NCBI RefSeq assembly: GCF_005048155.1
Contig: NZ_SUMB01000010.1
Span: forward strand, 1-64,000
Reading direction: 5' to 3'
DNA length: 64,000 nt
From: Streptomyces piniterrae
GTDB lineage: Bacteria; Actinomycetota; Actinomycetes; Streptomycetales; Streptomycetaceae
Positions 32,927 through 40,993 of the stretch are shown one piece after another. The position numbers and the translations under genes are program-made. Under the pieces are notes generated by a model. The model did no database searches and was not told where the DNA came from. It saw only the letters and a list, made by a program, of their open reading frames with translations. Each line of letters begins with the position of its first letter. Within the stretch, counting starts at the first letter, position 1.

Positions 32927-34081
32927 TCAGGCCGGGAATTCCGAAGCGGGGCCGATCTCCCTGTGTCCGGTCTCCCTGTGTCCGGGCCAGGAACGCACAT
33001 CGGGGACGGCCACCGCCCGCCCGCCCTCGGCGAGCGACACCGCGGCCGACGTCCCCACGAGCGAGGCCGCGACGGCCGGCCGCACCGGGACACGGGGCGC
33101 CGCGCCCTCCTCCATGCACGCACGGAAGGCGTCCGCGATGAGCGCGGTTCCCTCGTCGTGCCGGGGCACCTCGACGGTCCGCGGCCCGCCCGGGGCGCCG
33201 CCGCCCGCCGCCAGCCGCAGCGCCGGCGGCGTCAGTTCCTCCTCGTACGCGCCGCGCCCGTCGGCCGTGGCCCAGGCGTCCCGGCGCAGTCGCACGTGCC
33301 AGCAGCGGTCGCCCGCGGCCCGTACCGACTCCGCCAGGCCCCGTGAGCCGCGTACCGAGAACCAGTGCCAGTGGCTGTCCGGCTCGCCCTGGAGGAACGA
33401 CTGCCGGGTGACCGCCAGCCCGCCGTCCGACAGCCGCACCATCAGCACCACGGCCGCCGGCCGCCGCTCCGCCGTCACCGGGAAGGCGCTGACCTCGACC
33501 GGCCAGGCGCCGGTGACGTCCAGGACGGGCGACAGCGCGTGGGTGCAGTAGGCGGTGGACGGGATCCGGCCGCGCCAGTGCGCCGGGTCGCCGATCATCG
33601 CCGCGATGTCCTCGGGAGACGCGCCGTGCAGGTAGTCGGACTCGATCAGCTGGGGGGTGCCGATCCCGCCGTCCCGCACGATGCGGCGGATGGCGCGTAC
33701 GTGAGCATGCGTCACATAGTTCTCGGCGAAGGAGTACGAGGCGCTGCCGCGTTCGGCGGCCGCGACCAGCGCCCGGCCCTCCCGCTCGGTCGTACACGCC
33801 GCGGTCTCGCTCAGCACATGGATGCCGCGGTCGAGAAAGGCGACGGCCGGCTCGGCGTGCCGGTCGAAGTCGTGCGCCAGCAGCACGCCGTCCAGGCCGG
33901 CTTCGGGCGCGAGCAGATCCTGCCACCGCGCGGTCCGGAGGGCGTCGGGGAATTCGCGCGCCGCCTCGGTCAGCCGCGCCGGGTCGCTATCGCACAGCGC
34001 GGTGACCCGCACACCTATCCGCGCACACCATCGGGCGACATAGAGACCGCGAATGAGACCAATGACACCTAAGTCAGCCAT
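32927..34081 (-). CDS. Gfo/Idh/MocA-family oxidoreductase
   Basis: NAD(P)-dependent dehydrogenase-like protein of 384 residues. The Rossmann fold starts DLGVIGLIRGLYVARW, where the usual GxGxxG reads GLIRGL, followed by VTALCDSDP, HVLSETAACT (EKP motif replaced by ETA) and HWRGRIPSTAYCTHA. The changes in the nucleotide loop and in the EKP lysine suggest altered cofactor use or activity. The ATG at 34081 starts just before the Rossmann strand; ATG 34117, with GGGAA upstream, is an alternative. The C-terminal tail has two short GHRE repeats. The substrate, presumably a sugar derivative, is unknown. Confidence 0.78.
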   Translation of the reverse strand: MADLGVIGLIRGLYVARWCARIGVRVTALCDSDPARLTEAAREFPDALRTARWQDLLAPEAGLDGVLLAHDFDRHAEPAVAFLDRGIHVLSETAACTTEREGRALVAAAERGSASYSFAENYVTHAHVRAIRRIVRDGGIGTPQLIESDYLHGASPEDIAAMIGDPAHWRGRIPSTAYCTHALSPVLDVTGAWPVEVSAFPVTAERRPAAVVLMVRLSDGGLAVTRQSFLQGEPDSHWHWFSVRGSRGLAESVRAAGDRCWHVRLRRDAWATADGRGAYEEELTPPALRLAAGGGAPGGPRTVEVPRHDEGTALIADAFRACMEEGAAPRVPVRPAVAASLVGTSAAVSLAEGGRAVAVPDVRSWPGHRETGHREIGPASEFPA

Positions 34082-34444
34082 AGGGAGAGTCTGTGCGGAG
34101 GAGAGGACGCGGACCATCGAATTTCCCGGCGCGCCGATTCCCCTCTCGCACTCTCGCACTCTCCCGCTCGGTCCGTTCGGCGCGGAAGGAATAACAAGTC
34201 GCGCTTCCCGGTGTGCGGTTGTGCGCCGGGTATGACGTACGGCATTCCCACCGCGCCGGGGGAGCCGGCCGGCCCGATCGCCGTCCGGGTACGGCAGGCG
34301 GCCAGGGCCGCCGGCGGCGACCACCGGGCGCAGGGTCCGTCCGGCACGTCCACACCTTCCGCGACGGCAAGGTGGCGCACAGGGAGGTGCGGGAGGGATA
34401 GCGGCCGCACCTCGGGGGAGGCATAGGGGACTTACCGGGGAGGG

Positions 34445-34495
34445 GTCAGGGATCGTTCAGGGTTGAGTCAGGGAAGGACCAGGGTCGGTCCAGGG
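34445..34495 (+). repeat. Five CAGGG heptamers phased at exactly 11 bp
   Basis: NNCAGGG occurs at 34445, 34456, 34467, 34478 and 34489. Spacing is 11 bp every time; degenerate copies (CGGGG at 34436 and AGGGG at 34425) continue the phase upstream. Direct heptamers at 11-bp steps are the form of SARP/AfsR-type activator sites. Confidence 0.75.
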
Positions 34496-34520
34496 TTGTT
34501 CCGTGAACGAGGCCAATGGC

Positions 34521-34532
34521 AGTTTGTAAACT
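34521..34532 (+). promoter_or_regulatory. Palindrome AGTTTGTAAACT with possible -10 TAAACT
   Basis: AGTTT and AAACT are inverted around two bases. TAAACT (34527-34532) fits a -10 hexamer, about 31 bp after the last phased heptamer. Promoter activity is a guess from position. Confidence 0.35.
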
Positions 34533-34752
34533 CGTCCAGAACAAAAAGCAGAAGGCCGAGCTCGTCACGCTGATGCGGACGGCCGGAGACACCGGTCGAC
34601 GGCATGGACCCTGGGCCATGACCGCCGCGAGCGAGGGGCTATGGCGTACGACACATCCGTCCACGCCGAGTGGAGGTCCTGTGCTGACTCGGCTCCTTCG
34701 GGCAGCCGAGCGCGGGTGACCGTCCCCCTCGACGAAAGGCAGTATTAGCGTC

Positions 34753-36039
34753 ATGACGACTCTCCGTTCCCGGATCATCGCCTGGGCCGGCCGTATGTAT
34801 CTGGCGAGAACACAGAAGAAAGGCTTCGACCTGTCTCGAATGTCTTTCTTGCCCGAGTCTGTCCTGATGCCATTGCGGCGCGATGGACTCGATCCCGTAG
34901 GCGAGTTGGCGGCCGTCCGGGAGAAGGAGCCCATCACCCGGCTTCCGGTGCCGATAGCCGCCAACGTCTGGCTGGTCACCGGGTACGACGAGGTCAAGGC
35001 GGTGCTCGGAAAGGCCAATGCCTTCAGCTCCGACTTCACCAACCTGGTCGGCAAGGCGGGCGCCGGAGTCGACCAGAATCCCGGCGGCCTCGGATTCGCC
35101 GACCCGCCCGTGCACACCCGTCTCCGCCGGCTGCTGACACCCGAATTCACCATGCGCCGCCTCGGCCGGCTCACCCCCCGCATCCATGAGATCGTCGAGG
35201 AACGCCTGGACGCCGTGGAAGCCGCCGGCAAAAACGGTGAGCCGGTCGACCTCGTGCATTCCTTCGCGCTCCCCATCCCGTCCCTCGTCATTTGCGAACT
35301 CCTCGGCGTCCCTTACGAAGACCGCGCCGACTTCGAGCGCCTCAGCGCCGCCCGCTTCGACCTTTTCAGCGGAGCGAACGCCTCCTTCGGCGCCATATCG
35401 GAATCCCTTTCCTATTTCCGGGACATCGTCAAGAAGCAGCGCCAGAATCCGGGCGACGGATTGCTCGGCATGATCGTCAAGGAGCATGGCGACTCGGTCA
35501 GCGACGAGGAACTGGCGGGGCTCGCCGACGGCGTACTGACCGGTGGATTCGAGACCACCGCCAGCATGCTGGCGCTCGGCACGCTCGTCCTGCTCCAGGA
35601 CCCGAAGCACTTCGCGGCCCTGCACGACGGCGACGAGGTCGTCGACCGCTATGTCGAGGAACTGCTGCGCTATCTCACCGTCGTACAGGTGGCGTTCCCG
35701 CGCTTCGCGCGCGAGGACCTGGAAATCGGCGGCGTGCACATCGCCGCCGGGGATGTGGTGCTGTGCTCACTGAGCGGCGCGGACCGGGACGGCAAACTGG
35801 GCCCCGAAATGGAGCAGTTCGACCCCTCCCGCAACGTCCCTTCCCATCTCGCCTTCGGTTACGGAATCCACCGCTGCGTCGGCGCGGAACTGGCCCGGAT
35901 GGAACTCCGCGCCGCCTATCCCGCACTGGTACGCCGGTTCCCCCACATGCGTTTGGCCGCCGAACCGGAGGAACTGGCATTCCGGAAACTGTCGATCGTC
36001 TACGGAATCGAGTCCCTGCCGGTCCGCATCGACGGCTGA
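34753..36039 (+). CDS. Cytochrome P450
   Basis: Soluble bacterial P450 of 428 residues. The I-helix oxygen-activation motif is GGFETTAS, the K-helix ExxR is in EELLRY, and the haem loop is FGYGIHRCVGAELARME with axial Cys375. The length is normal for the family, plus a slightly long N-terminus with a weakly hydrophobic, basic start. The ATG is preceded by GAAAGG at a rather long distance. No ferredoxin or ferredoxin reductase gene is adjacent, so it relies on distant redox partners. Its codon use is slightly richer in A-ending codons than its neighbours. A hairpin terminator follows. The substrate is unknown. Confidence 0.93.
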   Translation: MTTLRSRIIAWAGRMYLARTQKKGFDLSRMSFLPESVLMPLRRDGLDPVGELAAVREKEPITRLPVPIAANVWLVTGYDEVKAVLGKANAFSSDFTNLVGKAGAGVDQNPGGLGFADPPVHTRLRRLLTPEFTMRRLGRLTPRIHEIVEERLDAVEAAGKNGEPVDLVHSFALPIPSLVICELLGVPYEDRADFERLSAARFDLFSGANASFGAISESLSYFRDIVKKQRQNPGDGLLGMIVKEHGDSVSDEELAGLADGVLTGGFETTASMLALGTLVLLQDPKHFAALHDGDEVVDRYVEELLRYLTVVQVAFPRFAREDLEIGGVHIAAGDVVLCSLSGADRDGKLGPEMEQFDPSRNVPSHLAFGYGIHRCVGAELARMELRAAYPALVRRFPHMRLAAEPEELAFRKLSIVYGIESLPVRIDG

Positions 36040-36065
36040 CCGCGCCGCGGTTCGTACCGATCCCC

Positions 36066-36101
36066 GACCGGGCACCTGGCTGGACGGCCGAGTGCCCGGT
36101 C
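36066..36101 (+). terminator. Terminator of the P450 gene
   Basis: GACCGGGCAC and GTGCCCGGTC form a perfect 10-bp stem with a 16-base loop, 27 bp after the P450 stop. Confidence 0.75.
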
Positions 36102-36180
36102 TTCGCATGCCGGCCGGATCTCCCCCGGCCCGCTGCTCACCGGCCCGCCGAAGCCCTCCCGCAGCGGCTCGTGGGCGCAA

Positions 36181-36225
36181 GAAAAAAGACCCCCCGCTCA
36201 GCGTCTCCGCTGATCGGAAGGTCTT
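36181..36225 (-). terminator. Rho-independent terminator of tRNA-Arg
   Basis: On the minus strand a hairpin (AAGACC with GGTCTT outside, CAGCG with CGCTG inside) is followed by TTTTTTC, a classical intrinsic terminator 18 bp after the tRNA gene. Confidence 0.88.
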
Positions 36226-36242
36226 CGGCACTTCACTCGAAG

Positions 36243-36314
36243 TGCCCCCGGCAGGATTCGAACCTGCGCACACGGCTCCGGAGGCCGTTGCTCTATCCCC
36301 TGAGCTACGGGGGC
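36243..36314 (-). tRNA. tRNA-Arg (anticodon CCG)
   Basis: Minus-strand cloverleaf: 7-bp acceptor stem GCCCCCG/CGGGGGC with discriminator A; D-arm; anticodon stem ACGGC/GCCGT with loop CTCCGGA, anticodon CCG at 36281-36279, reading CGG; and T-arm with GTTCGAATC. CCA is not encoded. It is followed by an intrinsic terminator. Confidence 0.97.
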
Positions 36315-36503
36315 GTTGCGCCGTCTTGTGCGGCGACGGGTAGAACACTACCAGCTCTGACGGGGTGTCCATGAACAGGGTTTTCGGGGGTCCGGGGGAG
36401 GGGGCCTAGCGCATCGTGCGGCGGTGTCGACGGCGGTCGGGGAAAGGTCCCCCGCACGGGGGCGGAAGTGGGCAAAACTGGGACGCAGCCGCAGGTGGGC
36501 CCC

Positions 36504-36509
36504 TAGTCT
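36504..36509 (+). promoter_or_regulatory. -10 box TAGTCT for a leaderless transcript
   Basis: TAGTCT ends 6 bp before the GTG at 36516, so transcription should begin at or next to the start codon. No ribosome binding site is present between them. The -35 is not clear. Confidence 0.55.
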
Positions 36510-36515
36510 CATGGT

Positions 36516-37019
36516 GTGCCTGGCTTGTCCGGTCGGATCCTTGTTGTCGATGACAACAAGGTGATCCGGCAGTTGATCAGGGTCAATCTCGAGCTGGAGG
36601 GCTTCGAGGTCGTGACCGCGGCTGATGGTGCCGAGTGTCTGGATGTCGTGCACCACGTAAGACCCGATGTGGTCACCCTCGACGTGATGATGCCGCGGCT
36701 CAACGGTCTGCACACCGCCGCCCGGTTGCGCTCCGATCCGCGGACCTGGGACATCCCCATCGCCATCGTCAGCGCATGCGTCCAGGGCGACATGGACAAC
36801 GGCGAGTCGGTCGCGGTGGACGCGTTCCTGGCGAAGCCGTTCGAGCCGACGGAGCTCGTACGGACCGTGGGAATGCTGGTGCGCGAGGGGCGGCAGCGGG
36901 AGCGCGGGTCCCGGGGCGGGGCCGTCGAGGGGAGCGGGGCCGAGCGCGCCGCGTCCGGTGGGATCGGGCTGGTGGAGGCCGGCGGGGATTCGGAGCCCGC
37001 GGCCCGGCCCGGCGCCTGA
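36516..37019 (+). CDS. Orphan CheY-like response regulator (receiver only)
   Basis: 167-residue protein with a single receiver domain (about 5-125): ILVVDDNKVI with the acidic pair, the phospho-acceptor Asp in VTLDVMMPR, Ser in AIVSAC at the Thr position, and Lys in FLAKPF. An Arg/Gly/Ala-rich disordered tail follows in place of an output domain. No kinase gene is adjacent. It is probably translated from a leaderless mRNA, given TAGTCT 6 bp upstream of the GTG and no Shine-Dalgarno. It may act through protein contact, but the partner is unknown. Confidence 0.88.
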   Translation: MPGLSGRILVVDDNKVIRQLIRVNLELEGFEVVTAADGAECLDVVHHVRPDVVTLDVMMPRLNGLHTAARLRSDPRTWDIPIAIVSACVQGDMDNGESVAVDAFLAKPFEPTELVRTVGMLVREGRQRERGSRGGAVEGSGAERAASGGIGLVEAGGDSEPAARPGA

Positions 37020-37135
37020 GGCACGGCCCCAGGCCCGAGCCTCCGCCCGGTGCACGAGGCCCGGCCCGGCGCCCGGCCCCCGCGCGGGGTGTCCACAGGG
37101 CGAAACCGGGTCGCGTGTTCGCCCCCCTTCTCCCA

Positions 37136-37141
37136 TACGCT
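37136..37141 (+). promoter_or_regulatory. -10 box TACGCT for leaderless nrtL
   Basis: TACGCT ends 6 bp before the GTG start at 37148, the spacing expected for a leaderless transcript. No Shine-Dalgarno precedes the start. The -35 is unclear. Confidence 0.45.
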
Positions 37142-37147
37142 TGTCCC

Positions 37148-38137
37148 GTGACCCCCGCTGAGCTCTCCCGTACCGTCCTGCGCTCCGTGCGTGGTGCCGT
37201 CGAGGAGCGAGAGCTCTCCGTGCCCGTGCCGGCGCGGATCGTGGTGCAGCCGCCGCCGCGGGCCGGGTGCGGGGACTACGCCTCCAATGTCGCGCTGCAG
37301 CTCGCCGGGCCGGCGGGCCGGCCCGCGCGGGAGGTCGCCGAGATCCTGCGGAAGCGGCTGGCCGGGAGCGCCGGTATCGCCCGGGTGGAGATCGCCGGCC
37401 CGGGGTTCCTGAATTTCACGCTGGGGGACGGTGCGCGCACCGCGCTCGTACGGCAGGTGCTCGCGCAGGGCCCGGAGTACGGGAGCAGGAGCGGCGGCGA
37501 GGTCCTCGGCGGGGAGCTGCTTCCGGCGGGGCTTTCCGGTGCGCGGGCGCGCGTCGTCGCGGAGGCGCTGCGGCGGCTGCTGCCGGCCGCGGGGCTGCGT
37601 ACCGAGACGCCGGCCGACCCGGGCCCCGGTGCGGGCGAGCTCGCCGACCTCGTCGCCCGGCTGGGCGCCGACGACGCGCGCTGGGCGCTGCTGCGGCCCG
37701 CCGCGCATGATCCGGTGCGGTTGCCCGAGCGGCCGGTGCAGCGGGAGAGCAATCCGCGGTTCCGGGTGCAGTACGCCTACGCCAGGACCCGGGCGCTGTC
37801 GCGCAATGCCCGGGACCTGGGGTTCGGGAGCGCGCCCGGGGAGGAATCGCCGCACGCCCCGGAGGAGCCCCAACAGGGCCTGCACACCCTCCTCGGCACC
37901 TACCCCCGCACCGTCGAAGCGGCGGCCCGCCATCGGGCGCCGGACCGGATGGTGCGCCATCTGGAGGCGACGGCGGATGCGTTCCTCCGCTGGCAGGACG
38001 TCTGCCCGCCGCTGCCCGTCGGGGAGCGGAAACCCTTGGCCGTGCACCGCGCCCGCCTGGCCCTTGCCGAGGCCACCGGGACGGTGCTCGCCAACGGCCT
38101 GCGTCTGCTCGGCATCTCCGCGCCCGAACACCTCTGA
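37148..38137 (+). CDS. nrtL: ArgS-related anticodon-binding protein NrtL
   Basis: Protein of 329 residues that resembles arginyl-tRNA synthetase with the catalytic core missing. Residues about 1-90 match the ArgRS N-terminal domain (CGDYASNVALQLAG and IAGPGFLNFTL), which in ArgRS contacts the tRNA D-loop. Residues about 200-329 match the all-helical DALR anticodon-binding domain (FRVQYAYARTRALSRNA, through to ATGTVLANGLRLLGI). The Rossmann core with HIGH- and KMSKS-type signatures is absent, so it cannot charge tRNA. It is 26 bp upstream of lysA, the place argS holds in some other actinobacteria, and 0.8 kb from tRNA-Arg(CCG). Its role is unknown. Confidence 0.88.
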   Translation: MTPAELSRTVLRSVRGAVEERELSVPVPARIVVQPPPRAGCGDYASNVALQLAGPAGRPAREVAEILRKRLAGSAGIARVEIAGPGFLNFTLGDGARTALVRQVLAQGPEYGSRSGGEVLGGELLPAGLSGARARVVAEALRRLLPAAGLRTETPADPGPGAGELADLVARLGADDARWALLRPAAHDPVRLPERPVQRESNPRFRVQYAYARTRALSRNARDLGFGSAPGEESPHAPEEPQQGLHTLLGTYPRTVEAAARHRAPDRMVRHLEATADAFLRWQDVCPPLPVGERKPLAVHRARLALAEATGTVLANGLRLLGISAPEHL

Positions 38138-38163
38138 ACGCCTTTGAGGGGATCTTCACAGTT

Positions 38164-39555
38164 ATGAGCCGTTCCGCACACCCCGCCGGGCCCCGGCACG
38201 CCGATGTGCTGCCCGAGGGGCACTACGCCGGCCCGCCCGCCGACCTCAACGCCCTCGACCCGCTCGTCTGGTCCCGTACCGTCCGGCGCAACGCCGACGG
38301 CGCGGTGACGGTCGGCGGGATCGACGTCGGCACCCTCGCCGAGGAGTTCGGCACGCCCGCGTACTTCCTGGACGAGGACGACTTCCGGGAGCGCTGCCGC
38401 GCCTGGAAGGACGCCTTCGGGCCGGATGCCGATGTCTTCTACGCCGGTAAGGCCTTCCTGTCCCGGGCCATAGTGCGCTGGCTGAACGAAGAAGGCCTGA
38501 ATCTCGACGTCTGCTCCGGCGGCGAGCTGGCCACGGCGCTCGCGGCGGGAATGCCCGCCGAGCGGATCGCGCTGCACGGCAACAACAAGAGCACGGAGGA
38601 GATCACCCGCGCCGTGGAGGCGGGGGTGGGCCGGATCGTGCTGGATTCGTTCCAGGAAATCGTGCGGGTCGCGCATATCGCGGACCGGCTCGGCAAGCGG
38701 CAGCGGGTGCAGATCCGGGTCACGGTCGGCGTCGAGGCGCACACCCACGAGTTCATCGCCACCGCGCACGAGGACCAGAAGTTCGGTATCGCGCTGGCCG
38801 GCGGGCAGGCCGCGGAGGCGGTCCGGCGGGCGCTGAAGCTGGACGGGCTGGAACTCGTCGGAATTCATTCGCATATCGGGTCGCAGATCTTCGATATGGC
38901 GGGATTCGAGGTCTCCGCGCGGCGCGTGGTGCAGCTGCTGACCGAAGTACGCGATGAGCACGGGATCGAACTGCCGGAGATCGATCTGGGCGGTGGGCTC
39001 GGTATCGCGTACACCTCGGACGACGATCCGCGGGAGCCGCACGAGATCGCCAAGGCGCTGGGCGAAATCGTCGCCAAGGAATGCGCGGCCGCAGGTCTGG
39101 CCGTCCCGCGGCTGTCCGTCGAGCCGGGGCGGGCGATCGTCGGACCGACCGCGTTCACGCTGTACGAGGTGGGCACCGTCAAGGAGCTGGAAGGGCTGCG
39201 GACGTATGTGTCCGTGGACGGCGGCATGTCGGACAACATCCGCACGGCGCTCTACGACGCGGAGTACAGCGTCGCGCTGGTCTCGCGGACCTCGGACGCC
39301 GAGCCGATGCTCTCGCGGGTCGTCGGCAAGCACTGCGAGAGCGGGGACATCATCGTGCGCGACGCCTTCCTGCCCGCCGATGTGGCGCCGGGCGACCTGC
39401 TCGCGGTGCCGGCCACCGGCGCGTACTGCCGGTCCATGGCGAGCAACTACAACCACGCGCTGCGACCCCCGGTCGTCGCGGTCAGGGACGGTGCGGCGAG
39501 GATGATCATCCGGCGGGAGACGGAGGAAGATCTCCTGCGGTTGGATGTCGGGTAG
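38164..39555 (+). CDS. lysA: Diaminopimelate decarboxylase
   Basis: PLP-dependent enzyme of 463 residues catalysing the last step of lysine synthesis (meso-diaminopimelate to L-lysine). PLP Lys96 is in FYAGKAF; HSHIGSQI, the glycine-rich PLP-phosphate loop EIDLGGGLGI, SVEPGRAIVG and the substrate-side ATGAYCRSMASNYN are all present. The length is normal. ATG 38164 follows a weak AGGGG. It is downstream of and same-strand with nrtL, probably cotranscribed, and precedes hom. Confidence 0.96.
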   Translation: MSRSAHPAGPRHADVLPEGHYAGPPADLNALDPLVWSRTVRRNADGAVTVGGIDVGTLAEEFGTPAYFLDEDDFRERCRAWKDAFGPDADVFYAGKAFLSRAIVRWLNEEGLNLDVCSGGELATALAAGMPAERIALHGNNKSTEEITRAVEAGVGRIVLDSFQEIVRVAHIADRLGKRQRVQIRVTVGVEAHTHEFIATAHEDQKFGIALAGGQAAEAVRRALKLDGLELVGIHSHIGSQIFDMAGFEVSARRVVQLLTEVRDEHGIELPEIDLGGGLGIAYTSDDDPREPHEIAKALGEIVAKECAAAGLAVPRLSVEPGRAIVGPTAFTLYEVGTVKELEGLRTYVSVDGGMSDNIRTALYDAEYSVALVSRTSDAEPMLSRVVGKHCESGDIIVRDAFLPADVAPGDLLAVPATGAYCRSMASNYNHALRPPVVAVRDGAARMIIRRETEEDLLRLDVG

Positions 39556-39692
39556 GGGCCGATCCACGGGCTGGTCCCCCGGATGAAAGAAATGTCTCGG
39601 TATCCGGACGACCGACGGAAAGTGCCGTCCGGTGCGTGAGACTGGTGGATTACCGAGCAGGAAAAACGGGATCGATGAAAAGCAGAGGTCGA

Positions 39693-40985
39693 ATGATGCG
39701 TACGCGTCCGCTGAAGGTGGCGCTCCTGGGCTGTGGTGTTGTCGGCTCAGAGGTGGCTCGCATCATGACGACGCACGCCGACGACCTCGCAGCCCGCATC
39801 GGAGCGCCCGTTGAGCTCGCCGGGATCGCCGTCCGCCGCCCTGACAGGGTGCGCGACGGCATCCCGGCCGAGCTCGTCACCACCGACGCCATGGCACTCG
39901 TCAAACGCGGCGACATCGACGTGGTCATCGAGGTGATCGGCGGTATCGAGCCGGCCCGGGGCCTGATCACCACCGCCTTCGAGCACGGCGCGAGCGTGGT
40001 GTCCGCGAACAAGGCGCTGGTCGCCGCGGACGGCGCCGCGCTGCACGCCGCGGCCGAGGCCAATGACGCCGATCTGTACTACGAGGCCGCCGTCGCCGGC
40101 GCGATCCCGCTGGTGCGGCCGCTGCGGGAGTCGCTCGCCGGCGACAAGGTCAATCGCGTCCTCGGCATCGTCAACGGCACCACGAACTTCATTCTCGACA
40201 AGATGGACTCGAGCGGAGCGGGATATTCCGAGGCGCTCGACGAGGCGACCGCCCTCGGGTACGCCGAGGCCGACCCGACCGCCGACGTCGAGGGCTTCGA
40301 CGCCGCCGCCAAGGCCGCGATCCTGGCAGGTATCGCCTTCCACACCCGGGTCACCATCGACGATGTGCACCGCGAGGGAATCACCGAGGTCACCGCCGCC
40401 GACATCGCCTCCGCCAAGCGGATGGGCTGTACGGTCAAGCTGCTCGCCATCTGCGAGCGGGCCGCGCACGGCGAGTCCGTGACCGCCCGGGTGCACCCCG
40501 CGATGATCCCGCTCAGCCACCCGCTGGCCTCCGTGCGCGAGGCGTACAACGCGGTCTTCATCGAGGCCGACGCGGCCGGCCAGCTGATGTTCTACGGACC
40601 GGGCGCGGGCGGCTCACCGACCGCCTCCGCGGTCCTCGGCGACCTCGTCGCGGTCTGCCGCAACAAGCTCGCCGGCGCCACCGGGCCGGGAGAATCCGCG
40701 TACACGGCGCTGCCGGTGAGCCCCATGGGCGAGGTCGTCACGCGGTACCACATCAGTCTCGACGTGGCCGACAAGCCCGGCGTTCTCGCGCAGGTCGCGA
40801 CGGTCTTCGCCGAACACGGCGTATCGATCGATACGGTCCGTCAGCAGGGCAAGGACGGCGAGGCGTCCCTCGTCGTCGTCACCCACCGAGCGGCCGACGC
40901 GGCCCTGTCGTCGACCGTCGGGGCACTGCGCGAGCTGGACACCGTCCGCGGTGTCGCCAGCATCATGCGGGTCGAAGGGGAGTAA
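39693..40985 (+). CDS. hom: Homoserine dehydrogenase
   Basis: 430-residue NAD(P)-dependent enzyme reducing aspartate semialdehyde to homoserine, the branch point to threonine and methionine. N-terminal Rossmann VALLGCGVVGSEVAR, catalytic region with VNGTTNFIL and GYAEADPTADVEGFDAAAK, and a C-terminal ACT domain (about 345-430: LDVADKPGVLAQVATVFAEHGVSI), consistent with feedback control by threonine. The ATG at 39693 is preferred, as GAGG lies 4 nt upstream; ATG 39696 and ATG 39675 are in frame. It is tightly followed by thrC (8 bp). Confidence 0.96.
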   Translation: MMRTRPLKVALLGCGVVGSEVARIMTTHADDLAARIGAPVELAGIAVRRPDRVRDGIPAELVTTDAMALVKRGDIDVVIEVIGGIEPARGLITTAFEHGASVVSANKALVAADGAALHAAAEANDADLYYEAAVAGAIPLVRPLRESLAGDKVNRVLGIVNGTTNFILDKMDSSGAGYSEALDEATALGYAEADPTADVEGFDAAAKAAILAGIAFHTRVTIDDVHREGITEVTAADIASAKRMGCTVKLLAICERAAHGESVTARVHPAMIPLSHPLASVREAYNAVFIEADAAGQLMFYGPGAGGSPTASAVLGDLVAVCRNKLAGATGPGESAYTALPVSPMGEVVTRYHISLDVADKPGVLAQVATVFAEHGVSIDTVRQQGKDGEASLVVVTHRAADAALSSTVGALRELDTVRGVASIMRVEGE

Positions 40986-40993
40986 AGGAACCC

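Larger units (their letters stand above)
34082..34752. other. 670-bp divergent non-coding region before the P450 gene
   Basis: No convincing complete gene. The left part (to about 34400) may hold a decayed coding remnant. From about 34425 the sequence carries an 11-bp-phased repeat array, then a 12-bp palindrome and an AT-richer segment with short open frames (for example GTG 34681 to TGA 34719 behind GGAGG). It is unusually AT-rich for this chromosome around 34500-34560. Confidence 0.6.

Noticed and set aside
34681..34719. A 12-codon leader peptide behind GGAGG before the P450
   Set aside because: Too short to judge; no attenuator-like structure or amino acid bias supports it.
34446..35739. 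Minus-strand open frames opposite the P450
   Set aside because: They are reverse-strand shadows of a gene with clear P450 motifs.
36181..36314. Possible attachment site at the 3' end of tRNA-Arg
   Set aside because: No integrase and no repeated tRNA 3' end was seen in the window; the flank is a normal terminator.
39081..39692. Fusion of hom to an upstream frame inside lysA
   Set aside because: The frame is open only because of high GC; GAGG and the conserved MMRTRPLKV start mark the real beginning.
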